This document shows positions 1 through 7,160 of a DNA stretch of 64,000 nt, one piece after another (within the stretch, counting starts at the first letter, position 1; the number at the start of each line of letters is the position of its first letter). The notes below the pieces were generated by a model. That model had not been told where the DNA came from. It saw only the letters and a program-made list of their open reading frames with translations, and searched no databases. The stretch is taken from the NCBI RefSeq assembly GCF_000426725.1, contig NZ_AUFX01000003.1, forward strand, positions 496,001 through 560,000. The letters are read 5' to 3'. Source of the stretch: Sporocytophaga myxococcoides DSM 11118 (lineage in GTDB: Bacteria; Bacteroidota; Bacteroidia; Cytophagales; Cytophagaceae). A program made the translations under genes and the position numbers.

Positions 1-588
1 CCTGTGCTGGAGCATTTGAATATTCATAAAGCCAGAGTTGCAGTCATTGCAGTATCAGATCCTGTAGCTACAAAACAGATTGTAGTTAATATCAGAAACA
101 CAAGCAAAAATATTCACCTTATTGTTCGTACCAGATTTATTCAGGACACAGAGCTTCTATTCAGTCTTGGAGCCAATGAAGTGATCCCAGAGGAGTTTGA
201 GACCTCTATAGAAATATTTACTAGAGTATTAACATCTTACCTTGTGCCTAGGCAGGAGATCGAAGAGTTTATTCAGGAAATCAGAGAAGACAACTATGAA
301 ATGCTTAGACTATTACCAGGATCAACAGCAAGAAAAAATTTTTCACTAGCTATACCAGACATAGAAATAGCCGCTATTTCGGTTCAGAATGAAACATTCG
401 AAATCGTAAATAAAAAAATTGCAGATTCAGGAATAAGAAAAAAATTCGGAATAACGATTATCGCGATCAAAAGAAAAACTCAATTGATTACTTCAATAGG
501 TCCGGATGAGCAAATTTATGTATATGATACAATTTATATATTGGGAAAACCTGAGGACATATATAGATTCAGTAAAAAATTAAAATAA
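1..588 (+). CDS. C-terminal part of a KefB-type monovalent cation:proton antiporter (partial)
   Basis: The reading frame is open to the left edge, so the membrane-spanning antiporter domain lies outside the window. What remains is the end of an RCK N (TrkA-N, NAD-binding) domain, with the family pattern of an IVRTRF strand followed by LGANEVIPEEFE, and then a linker. From about residue 115 there is an RCK C (TrkA-C) domain that ends in YILGKPEDIYRF. In this family the cytosolic RCK domains gate potassium or sodium/proton exchange at the inner membrane in response to nucleotides. The next gene starts 60 bp downstream on the same strand and encodes a channel homologue, so both may act on ion homeostasis; that link is inference. 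The family is clear from the sequence; the transported ion is not. Confidence 0.82.
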   Translation, partial: PVLEHLNIHKARVAVIAVSDPVATKQIVVNIRNTSKNIHLIVRTRFIQDTELLFSLGANEVIPEEFETSIEIFTRVLTSYLVPRQEIEEFIQEIREDNYEMLRLLPGSTARKNFSLAIPDIEIAAISVQNETFEIVNKKIADSGIRKKFGITIIAIKRKTQLITSIGPDEQIYVYDTIYILGKPEDIYRFSKKLK

Positions 589-648
589 TAAGGTAACTCA
601 TTTTTTCATTCAGTAATTCTTACTAATTTTCTATGAGATAACAAGCTC

Positions 649-1620
649 ATGCAAAGACTTCTATTTGTTTTATTATTCCTTTTTACATTTTCATTTAAAT
701 CTGCTTATTCTATCTCACTGAAGAAGGAAGGAGCTGCGGATACCGTTCATATAGGTGCTTACGTGCTGAGTCTTCACGATATAAATTTTAAAGATAAAGA
801 ATATACTATGCGACTATGGCTCTGGATGCTGTATAATAATCCAGAGTTTGATTTCACTACTCAAGTGGAGGTACCTAATGCTAAAAATATTGAAAAACCG
901 GATGTAATGGTTGACACTATTGATGGGAAAATATGGGTACTAATGAAAATGAAATGTGTTATGAAACAAAACTGGAAAGTGCATGACTACCCATTTGACA
1001 GGCAACACATTAAAGTTCATATAGAAAACACCATGTTTGATGCCAGCAACCTTGTGTTTGTGCCGGATACACTCGGAAGTAAATTTGATAAGGACTTTGC
1101 TATAGATGGCTGGAACATATCCAATTTCAAAGTTAGCTCAGGTGTAAATGAATATTCTACGGCATTCGGTGATATAACCCTGGATAAACAGCACTCAGAA
1201 TATGGAGCATTCTTTATAACACTAGATTTGGAAAGAAATGCATGGGGCTTGTTTTTCAAGTTATTTCTAGGAATGTACATAGCATTTTTCATTGCATCAA
1301 TAAGTTTTGTAATAGATCCAGAAGATATAGATCCAAAGTTCGGACTTCCTGTGGGTGGACTATTTGCGTCAGTCGGCAATAAATATATTATAGATTCAAT
1401 ACTTCCCGAAACTACATCTTTCACTCTTGTAGATTCACTCCATTCACTAACATTCCTTTTTATACTTTTCATCATTGCTGCAAATGCCTATTCTTTAATT
1501 CTTGACAGAAGAGGAAGAAGAAATAATGCCCGCAGTTTTAATAAAACAGCTGGTAAGGTCATTTTAACTACTTATTTCTTTGTAAATATCTTCATGGTTA
1601 TTCTTGCCATTTATAAATAA
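649..1620 (+). CDS. Divergent prokaryotic pentameric ligand-gated ion channel (Cys-loop receptor family) homologue
   Basis: A 323-residue protein with an N-terminal signal peptide (about residues 1-21), an extracellular beta-rich domain (about 30-195) and four predicted membrane helices (about 199-223, 231-250, 260-285, 301-321). The extracellular part carries YPFD at 114-117, the signature of the Pro-loop of bacterial Cys-loop-type receptors, which lack the bridging cysteines. Residues 228-253 align without gaps to the M2 pore helix of GLIC and end in the same LP at 252-253 before M3. The pore-facing positions are unusual (Gly at 2', 6', 7' and 13', Phe at 9'). Known members are proton- or ligand-gated cation channels of the inner membrane. 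The ligand here is unknown. I am fairly confident of the fold; channel activity is inferred. Confidence 0.72.
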   Translation: MQRLLFVLLFLFTFSFKSAYSISLKKEGAADTVHIGAYVLSLHDINFKDKEYTMRLWLWMLYNNPEFDFTTQVEVPNAKNIEKPDVMVDTIDGKIWVLMKMKCVMKQNWKVHDYPFDRQHIKVHIENTMFDASNLVFVPDTLGSKFDKDFAIDGWNISNFKVSSGVNEYSTAFGDITLDKQHSEYGAFFITLDLERNAWGLFFKLFLGMYIAFFIASISFVIDPEDIDPKFGLPVGGLFASVGNKYIIDSILPETTSFTLVDSLHSLTFLFILFIIAANAYSLILDRRGRRNNARSFNKTAGKVILTTYFFVNIFMVILAIYK

Positions 1621-1688
1621 TCTGGAAAAGGTGGAATGATTTTCCTCCAGATTACGTTTGTAGAACTTCAACGTATAGTCTCAAACAT

Positions 1689-1826
1689 ATGAAATTACTG
1701 GATTTACTGGTATTAAGCTTTATCCTTGGAGTAACCTTTTCCATCGGATATGTTTTTACCACTGCTTCAATGATTCTTTTATACTCATTCATTTATGCTT
1801 CAATAGACAGTATCAATTTTGACTGA
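1689..1826 (+). CDS. Small hydrophobic membrane protein, 45 aa (possible)
   Basis: An ATG-to-TGA reading frame of 45 residues lies between the channel gene and efp, on the same strand. It starts MKLLDLLVLSFILG and contains one or two hydrophobic segments (about residues 4-24 and 25-38), ending in a polar DSINFD tail. I do not recognise a family. A single start with no obvious ribosome binding site is normal in this phylum, so the call rests on length, hydrophobicity and position only. Confidence 0.4.
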   Translation: MKLLDLLVLSFILGVTFSIGYVFTTASMILLYSFIYASIDSINFD

Positions 1827-1858
1827 CAATGATTAAAAAAGGATTCTTTAAAGTTTTA

Positions 1859-1891
1859 TTTGTTTTTTAAGTAATACTTCCGTTAAATTTG
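1859..1891 (+). promoter_or_regulatory. Predicted Bacteroidota-type promoter of efp
   Basis: A TTTG at 1859-1862 is followed after 21 bp by TAAATTTG at 1884-1891. This matches the Bacteroidota sigma-A consensus (TTTG, 17-23 bp, TAnnTTTG). Initiation about 7 bp downstream would leave an mRNA leader of roughly 10 nt before the efp ATG at 1908. Seen by motif match only. Confidence 0.55.
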
Positions 1892-1907
1892 AGCCAAATT
1901 TCTATTT

Positions 1908-2471
1908 ATGGCTAATACTTCCGACATTTCAAAAGGGTGTTTTTTAAGATTTAACAATGAATTAGTGCAGGTTTTGGAATACGAGCACCGTACTCCTGGA
2001 AACTTACGTGCATTTTATCAGGTAAAAATGAGAAACATTAAAACTGGTAAACTTGTAGAACACAGGTTTCGTGCCGGGGAAGATGTTGAACTTGTAAGAG
2101 TTGATGTAAATGATTATTCCTACCTGTATGATGAGGGCCCTAGCCTGGTTCTTATGGACAGTGTAACATATGAACAAATCTCTGTAGACAAACTACTTTT
2201 TGGAGACAGCCTTAAATTTCTTAAGGAAGGAATGGTAATTAAAGTTTCTTTTGATGGCGATACTCCTATTTATGCAGAGCCTCCTACTTCTGTGGAGCTT
2301 GAAGTTACCTATACCGAACCAGGTATAAGAGGCGATACTGCAACTAAAACATTAAAACCTGCGACTCTTGAGACTGGTGCTGAAATCAGAGTACCTTTAT
2401 TTATAGAGATAGGTGAAAAAATTAAAGTAGATACCCGTACAGGTGACTACATGGAACGAGTAAAAAGTTAA
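1908..2471 (+). CDS. efp: Translation elongation factor P with an Asn-tipped KOW-domain loop
   Basis: A 187-residue protein spanning the usual EF-P length, with an N-terminal KOW-like domain (1-65), OB domain II (about 66-128) and OB domain III (129-187) with the C-terminal signatures YTEPGIRGDTA and KPATLETGAEI. EF-P binds between the P and E sites and rescues ribosomes stalled at polyproline. The domain I loop reads PGNLRAF at 30-36. With the invariant PG...AF spacing, Asn32 occupies the place of the lysine or arginine that is post-translationally modified in most EF-Ps, and Leu33 replaces the glycine. An Arg is two residues on (Arg34). A terminator follows directly, so the gene appears monocistronic. 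Confidence 0.96.
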   Translation: MANTSDISKGCFLRFNNELVQVLEYEHRTPGNLRAFYQVKMRNIKTGKLVEHRFRAGEDVELVRVDVNDYSYLYDEGPSLVLMDSVTYEQISVDKLLFGDSLKFLKEGMVIKVSFDGDTPIYAEPPTSVELEVTYTEPGIRGDTATKTLKPATLETGAEIRVPLFIEIGEKIKVDTRTGDYMERVKS

Positions 2472-2489
2472 TATTCCGATTTAATAATG

Positions 2490-2522
2490 AAAAAGGGCCG
2501 TTGAAAACGTCCCTTTTTTTTT
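2490..2522 (+). terminator. Rho-independent terminator of efp
   Basis: An A5-GGG arm pairs with a CCC-T-run arm around a CGTT/AACG inner stem with one mismatch and a 3-nt loop. A run of nine T follows. It lies 18 bp after the efp stop codon. Confidence 0.8.
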
Positions 2523-2557
2523 GCCCTTTGGGACAATTACTTTCTAGTTAGCACTTA

Positions 2558-2671
2558 CTAACCAAAGATCAAAACCATAAGCAGAAAAGTGATAATGAAA
2601 GATAAATACATTATCGCATCTACCACATAGTATTTTTTATATTTTTTAATTAACTCAAGCAGGCTTTTCAT
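2558..2671 (-). CDS. Small single-span membrane protein, 37 aa (possible)
   Basis: An ATG-initiated frame of 37 residues on the minus strand. It has a basic, amphipathic N-terminus (MKSLLELIKKYKKYYVVD) followed by a hydrophobic segment of about 17 residues ending in VLIFG. It lies 41 bp downstream of the PH-domain gene on the same strand, so the two could be cotranscribed. The positive-inside layout is what a short membrane peptide would have. No family recognised. Confidence 0.4.
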   Translation of the reverse strand: MKSLLELIKKYKKYYVVDAIMYLSFIITFLLMVLIFG

Positions 2672-2712
2672 GCTTCAAATTATATACTTTTTTCTCAACA
2701 GGACAATTTTTT

Positions 2713-3108
2713 TCAGGAATTTTCACGAATAAGCAAATTTATAAGCTCCACCATTTCTGCTGCTCTTTCGGGGTCACAGCCTTTTAGCCTGATTTCTTTT
2801 TTACTTTTTGTATGAACAATTAATTCAACTGAAATAAACATGCTTTTCGTAACTTCAATCCCTATGATATCGTCATAAATAAGCTGCTCCAATACTGGCT
2901 GATGATGTTTATTTACCCCAACATAAAAAACTCTGGTATCTGTGGCAATTGCCACCCCAAGAGTGTTAGATATTGCACCTTCTACAACATTTAAAATGGT
3001 CTCATCAGGCCGGAGGCTTTTAGCCAGGTCATTAAATGCAATTTTTCCCAGATTGGGCTGATAGCCTATTTCTGAAAATCTGGTATTGATATTGACAATC
3101 GTCTGCAT
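2713..3108 (-). CDS. Bacterial PH-domain (YokE-like) protein
   Basis: I place the start at the ATG at 3108 (MQTIVNIN); a GTG 39 bp further upstream is also in frame but would add a hydrophobic stretch with no family support. The protein is then 131 residues. Residues about 30-125 alternate short beta strands (ILNVVEGAI, GVAIATDTRVFYVGV, LIYDDIIGIEV, VELIVHT, EIRLKGC) and end in an alpha helix (ERAAEMVELINLLI). This is the pattern of the YokE/bPH pleckstrin-like fold, usually of unknown function. It is cytosolic, as no signal peptide or membrane helix is seen. Confidence 0.6.
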   Translation of the reverse strand: MQTIVNINTRFSEIGYQPNLGKIAFNDLAKSLRPDETILNVVEGAISNTLGVAIATDTRVFYVGVNKHHQPVLEQLIYDDIIGIEVTKSMFISVELIVHTKSKKEIRLKGCDPERAAEMVELINLLIRENS

Positions 3109-3302
3109 AAAAAAGTTATGAGTTACACGTAAAAATACGATGACCACATTCCCTGAGTTTTGCCATTTCGGCCAATGTGGACAAATTTCTTCTAGCTATA
3201 AAAAGACTTTCTTTAAATATCAATAATTTAAGCTAATTCAATTCGTTTTAATTTGTCTGGTCCGAAACTTCTTTTTCGATTAATTTTACCAAAAGTACCG
3301 AT

Positions 3303-3581
3303 ATGAATGCTATTATAAATTTTGATCTTATAAAAAATGAGGCTCCAACTGCCTGGAAAGATTTTGAAGGGTTTTACTCCCAAAATTTCAATAAGTTGCA
3401 TTTTTTGAGCGGAATTTCCTTTGAAATACTTCCTTTCGAAATGCAATTGGGTATTATGTTAAAATACTTTACTGAAAACGCTGTGGAAGTAGATATTTGC
3501 AATAATGATTTTGATACTCTTCCTGAAACATTTTCTGATACATTCCGGACTTATGAAAAAGTAATTGCTCATTATTCTTAG
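3303..3581 (+). CDS. Conserved hypothetical protein, 92 aa
   Basis: A 92-residue ATG-initiated frame (MNAIINFDLIKNEAP) with balanced composition, rich in Phe and acidic residues, no signal peptide and no membrane segment. A strong hairpin terminator lies just beyond its stop, which supports a transcribed gene. I do not recognise a domain. The opposite-strand frame at 3228-3446 is less gene-like and is taken as its shadow. Confidence 0.55.
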   Translation: MNAIINFDLIKNEAPTAWKDFEGFYSQNFNKLHFLSGISFEILPFEMQLGIMLKYFTENAVEVDICNNDFDTLPETFSDTFRTYEKVIAHYS

Positions 3582-3597
3582 TTATGCATTAAATATA

Positions 3598-3636
3598 AAA
3601 AAAACGACTGTTCATTTTGAACAGCCGTTTTTTTTA
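3598..3636. terminator. Bidirectional terminator between a plus-strand gene and parC
   Basis: The inverted repeat CTGTTCA/TGAACAG with a TTT loop is extended by CG/CG and by an A-run on the left and a T-run on the right. It can therefore terminate both the 92-aa gene (+) and parC (-), whose stop is at 3639. Confidence 0.85.
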
Positions 3637-3638
3637 TA

Positions 3639-6221
3639 TTAGAATAAGCCTAACTGATCATCTTTAGGCTTTTTCTTTGAGGGAATATCACCTTCTTCCG
3701 AAGCTTCAAGTAATAATATTTTATTTATTTTATTAGTACTAATCTTATTCCCAACAGCTTTCCAGCCTTTCACTTCAACAAAATCATTAAGACTAATTTT
3801 TTCAGACGGAACAGAAACAAATTTACCTTTGGCATAATCCACCTGGATTATAGGATTCTTTTCTGTGCTTATAACTACTAGTTTTGAATCCGCATTTTCA
3901 GAGATAAATCCAAACTTCTTTGCAGCAGTATTTGTCTCCATCTTGAATCTTTTTGCAAAATAGTTCTTTGATGATCCGTCATAATAAACTGCAGAAATGA
4001 GTCTTTCAGGATCAAATTTCTCCATGTGCAATAATTCTTCTGTATTGTATCTATTGGTCAATTCATAGGTTGTCAGTTCATAAGTGCCTTCTTTATAGAA
4101 AACAAGGATCTTATCTTCTCCTTCAAAATTCCCAATGTATTTTCCTTTCTTATCGTTGTTCAGACGCCCTACAGTTTCATCAAAGTATACCTCTTTACCG
4201 CCAAGAGTTGATTTTCCTGCAGCTTTAAACTGAATTTTCTTAACAGGATATTTGGTCAAGATATTACCTAAGACATTTCTCGCTTTTATTTCAAGTTCAG
4301 AAAAATCAAACTCAAAGTCTTTGATTTTTGCTTTGGCAGTCGGAGCAAGAGTAATACTAACAGTCTCTGCTTCTCCATTCGGATTTGCGCTAAAATAAAG
4401 AATCTTAGATCCTTTACTTCCTTTAGTTAAATCATATTCTTTATCTCTGGTTACCCCTAACACCTGGAATCTTTTAACGAATACAGTTCCGGAAGCAGCA
4501 TCCAGATAGGCCATATTGTAAACCATGCGGTCGTCACCTTTTCTGAAAATACCTGCATAAAGAATATCTTTCCCAACAAAGACCTTCTCACCGATCTTTT
4601 TAATTACACAAACTCCGTCTTTCCTGAAAACTATGACATCATCTATATCAGAACAGTCACAGATATATTCGTCTTTCTTTAATCCATAACCGATAAAACC
4701 TTCGGCCTTATTGACATATAGCTTTGCGTTTATTGCGGCTACAACAGTTGCTGAAATAGTTTCAAAAGTTTTGATCTGAGTTTTACGCTCTCTTCCATGA
4801 CCATATTTTTTAAGAAGGTTTTGGAAATAAGCGATAGCATATTCTATCAGATGTGCCAGATTATGCTCAACCTCTTTCAGTTCTTCTCCAAGATTTCTCA
4901 TCAATTCATCCGCTTTAAATGCGTCAAATTTTGAGATTCTCTTGATCTTGATTTCTGTAAGCCTTACCAGATCATCTTGAGTAATTTCTCTGTAAAACTG
5001 CTTCTTATAAGGCTTCAAGCCTTTGTCTATTGTCTCCAATACAGCTTCCCAGGTTTCGCACTCTTCAATATTTCTATAGATCCTCTTTTCTATGAATATT
5101 TTCTCAAGAGAAGAAAACAATAGTTTTTCCTGAAGATGATTCTTTTTGATCTCCAGCTCCTGTCTAAGCAGCTCTACAGTTTTGTCTGTAGATATTCTCA
5201 GAATTTCATTTATACTTATGAAATGAGGCTTTTCATCTATAATTACACAAGCATTCGGAGAGATACTGATTTCGCACTCTGTGAAAGCATATAAAGCATC
5301 AATAGTGATATCCGAAGAAACTCCAGGAACTAGCTGGATTAGTATTTCAACATCCTTGGCAGTGTTATCAATTACCTTTTTGATCTTGATCTTTCCATTA
5401 TCATTGGCTTTGATAATGCTTTCTATTAAAGAAGTTGTTGTAGTACCAAATGGTATATCCCTGATTACTAATGTCTTCTTGTCAAGATCTTCAATTTTTG
5501 CTCTAACTCTTACTTTTCCGCCTCTTAGACCTTCATTGTAATTAGCTACATCAATTGAGCCTCCTGTAGCAAAATCAGGATAAAGAGTAAATTTCTTATT
5601 CTTCAAATGAAGAATTGAAGCTTCAATCAATTCACAAAAATTGTGAGGAAGGATTTTGGTAGAAAGTCCCACAGCAATACCTTCGACACCATGTGCTAAT
5701 AATAATGGGAACTTTACAGGAAGTGTTACAGGCTCATTTTTTCTTCCATCATATGAAATCTGCCACTCCGTAGTTTCAGGATTAAAAACAATTTCAAGGG
5801 CAAGTTTTGAAAGACGCGCTTCAATATATCTTGGAGCAGCGGCAGAATCACCTGTTCTGACATCTCCCCAGTTCCCCTGAGTTTCAAGTAGAAGATCTTT
5901 CTGACCTATATTAACTATGGCTTCACCAATGGATGCGTCCCCATGAGGGTGATACTGCATAGTTTGCCCAATGACATTTGCTACCTTATTAAATCGACCG
6001 TCGTCCATTTCCTTCATAGAGTGAAGGATTCTTCTCTGAACAGGCTTTAATCCATCTTCAATAGCAGGAACCGCACGTTCCAGAATTACATAAGAAGCAT
6101 ATTCCAGAAACCAGTTTTCATACATACCGGAAACAGGCAGTACATCATGAATGATATCACCCCCATTACCAGATCCCTGGTCCTGTATATTATTTGCATT
6201 ATTATCTCTATCGTCAGCCAT
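3639..6221 (-). CDS. parC: DNA topoisomerase IV subunit A (ParC-type)
   Basis: An 860-residue type IIA topoisomerase A subunit, which cuts and rejoins the DNA gate with ParE to decatenate chromosomes. After a polar N-terminal tail (1-27) comes the breakage-reunion domain, with QRR at 62-64, HPHGD at 91-95 and the catalytic tyrosine Tyr132 preceded by Arg131 (AAAPRY). A long coiled coil lies at about 385-480. The C-terminal third is beta-rich, as in ParC-type propeller domains, and ends in an acidic/lysine tail (PKDDQLGLF). It lacks an obvious GyrA box, which favours topoisomerase IV over gyrase. A TATATTTG element on the minus strand at 6288-6281 is a possible -7 box. parE lies 940 bp upstream on the same strand. 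Confidence 0.93.
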   Translation of the reverse strand: MADDRDNNANNIQDQGSGNGGDIIHDVLPVSGMYENWFLEYASYVILERAVPAIEDGLKPVQRRILHSMKEMDDGRFNKVANVIGQTMQYHPHGDASIGEAIVNIGQKDLLLETQGNWGDVRTGDSAAAPRYIEARLSKLALEIVFNPETTEWQISYDGRKNEPVTLPVKFPLLLAHGVEGIAVGLSTKILPHNFCELIEASILHLKNKKFTLYPDFATGGSIDVANYNEGLRGGKVRVRAKIEDLDKKTLVIRDIPFGTTTTSLIESIIKANDNGKIKIKKVIDNTAKDVEILIQLVPGVSSDITIDALYAFTECEISISPNACVIIDEKPHFISINEILRISTDKTVELLRQELEIKKNHLQEKLLFSSLEKIFIEKRIYRNIEECETWEAVLETIDKGLKPYKKQFYREITQDDLVRLTEIKIKRISKFDAFKADELMRNLGEELKEVEHNLAHLIEYAIAYFQNLLKKYGHGRERKTQIKTFETISATVVAAINAKLYVNKAEGFIGYGLKKDEYICDCSDIDDVIVFRKDGVCVIKKIGEKVFVGKDILYAGIFRKGDDRMVYNMAYLDAASGTVFVKRFQVLGVTRDKEYDLTKGSKGSKILYFSANPNGEAETVSITLAPTAKAKIKDFEFDFSELEIKARNVLGNILTKYPVKKIQFKAAGKSTLGGKEVYFDETVGRLNNDKKGKYIGNFEGEDKILVFYKEGTYELTTYELTNRYNTEELLHMEKFDPERLISAVYYDGSSKNYFAKRFKMETNTAAKKFGFISENADSKLVVISTEKNPIIQVDYAKGKFVSVPSEKISLNDFVEVKGWKAVGNKISTNKINKILLLEASEEGDIPSKKKPKDDQLGLF

Positions 6222-6357
6222 TCAATTTTTAAAGTTCCTGATTCAAACAAAAGGTTTAACCGGTAGAATTCCGGATCCTTCAAATATATTATAAAATTCT
6301 TTTTTCCCGAAAAGGAAAATTTACACATTCCTGCCTAATTATTAACTTTGCCTTATT

Positions 6358-6729
6358 ATGAACAAAATAAAATTATTTTTCCTGTGCCTTTGTGTTGGTT
6401 TTTACTCTTGTGGATCAAAAGATAAATTTCCGGAAATTGATAAAAATGTGTGGCTACAGGATAAAAAAGCTTGCCAAAACAAAAGAGAAGAAATGGCAAC
6501 AACACTGATAAACAACAAAGAACTAATCCTGGGGCTTAAGGAAGAGATACTCTTAGAAAAGCTAGGAAGACCAGATAAGCATGATTATCAGAAAAGAGGG
6601 AGAAAAATTTATTCTTACTATATAACTCCAGGCAAACAATGCTCCTTACAATATCCTGAAGAAGGTAAAAGAATTGTATTTGAAATGAATGCTCTTGGAC
6701 TTATAGCTTTGATTACAATTCAAAATTAA
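6358..6729 (+). CDS. Small outer-membrane lipoprotein, possibly SmpA/BamE-like fold
   Basis: A 123-residue protein with a lipoprotein signal (MNKIKLFFLCLCVGFYSC; acylated Cys18). The mature part has a helix (KKACQNKREEMATTLI), then ILLEKLGRPDKHDY and a short strand region (KIYSYYITPG, RIVFEMN, GLIALITI). The LGxPD turn followed by an aromatic strand is reminiscent of the SmpA/OmlA (BamE) family, which supports outer-membrane protein assembly, but the match is weak. It is divergent from parC (136 bp apart). The function is unknown; the lipoprotein assignment is the firm part. Confidence 0.7.
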   Translation: MNKIKLFFLCLCVGFYSCGSKDKFPEIDKNVWLQDKKACQNKREEMATTLINNKELILGLKEEILLEKLGRPDKHDYQKRGRKIYSYYITPGKQCSLQYPEEGKRIVFEMNALGLIALITIQN

Positions 6730-6758
6730 AAAACAAGCAACTAACTTCTAAACAAAGA

Positions 6759-6787
6759 AAGCCTGTTTTTATATTAAAAACAGGCTT
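6759..6787. terminator. Hairpin after the lipoprotein gene
   Basis: AAGCCTGTTTTT pairs perfectly with AAAAACAGGCTT across a 5-nt loop, 29 bp beyond the stop codon. The T-run sits inside the stem, so termination is plausible but less certain than for a classical hairpin plus U-tract. Confidence 0.6.
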
Positions 6788-6861
6788 CCAGGAAAATATT
6801 AAAACTTGGTACACCAAATCCCTCTTACCAATACCCAATTAACAAATCCAAATATACAATT

Positions 6862-7035
6862 TTATAGAAGTATTAATAATCTTCGTGCTATTTTAATAAA
6901 GCTTCTCCCCTTCTTCTTAAGCTTCTTTTTGTTGTTACCGGATTTTCCTTCTTTACCTGATTTCGAATCTTTTTTTGAATTCTTGGGTAATTCAGGTTGA
7001 AAGATTTCTCTCATCAAAACATAGTGGTCTAGCAT
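6862..7035 (-). CDS. Very basic microprotein, 57 aa (possible)
   Basis: The frame begins MLDHYVLMREIFQPELPKN, continues with a Lys/Ser/Gly-rich low-complexity middle (about residues 19-43, mostly Lys) and ends in an amphipathic helix (SFIKIARRLLILL). It lies 125 bp downstream of parE on the same strand. The composition would suit a nucleic-acid-binding tail or a membrane-active peptide; neither is shown. The plus-strand frame over the same bases (6806-7000) is mostly Phe/Leu/Pro and looks like its shadow. Confidence 0.35.
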   Translation of the reverse strand: MLDHYVLMREIFQPELPKNSKKDSKSGKEGKSGNNKKKLKKKGRSFIKIARRLLILL

Positions 7036-7160
7036 AGCGGCTAAAGTTTAATTGTATACGAATATACCCTACAATATGATAAAACTCAAGCTTTCTTAGT
7101 TAATCACCAAACTACGATAGACGAAATTAATGTAATAGAGTCCCTGATTTTAGTCAGATT

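Noticed and set aside
1017-1475. 152-codon minus-strand frame inside the channel gene
   Set aside because: It lies entirely opposite the channel coding region, has no family features, and its codons mirror the real frame. The plus-strand protein has clear motifs.
3228-3446. 72-codon minus-strand frame opposite the 92-aa gene
   Set aside because: The plus-strand frame has the terminator at its end and better composition; the minus frame has no support.
6806-7000. 64-codon plus-strand frame rich in Phe/Leu/Pro
   Set aside because: It is the complement of the Lys-rich minus-strand frame and looks like its shadow.
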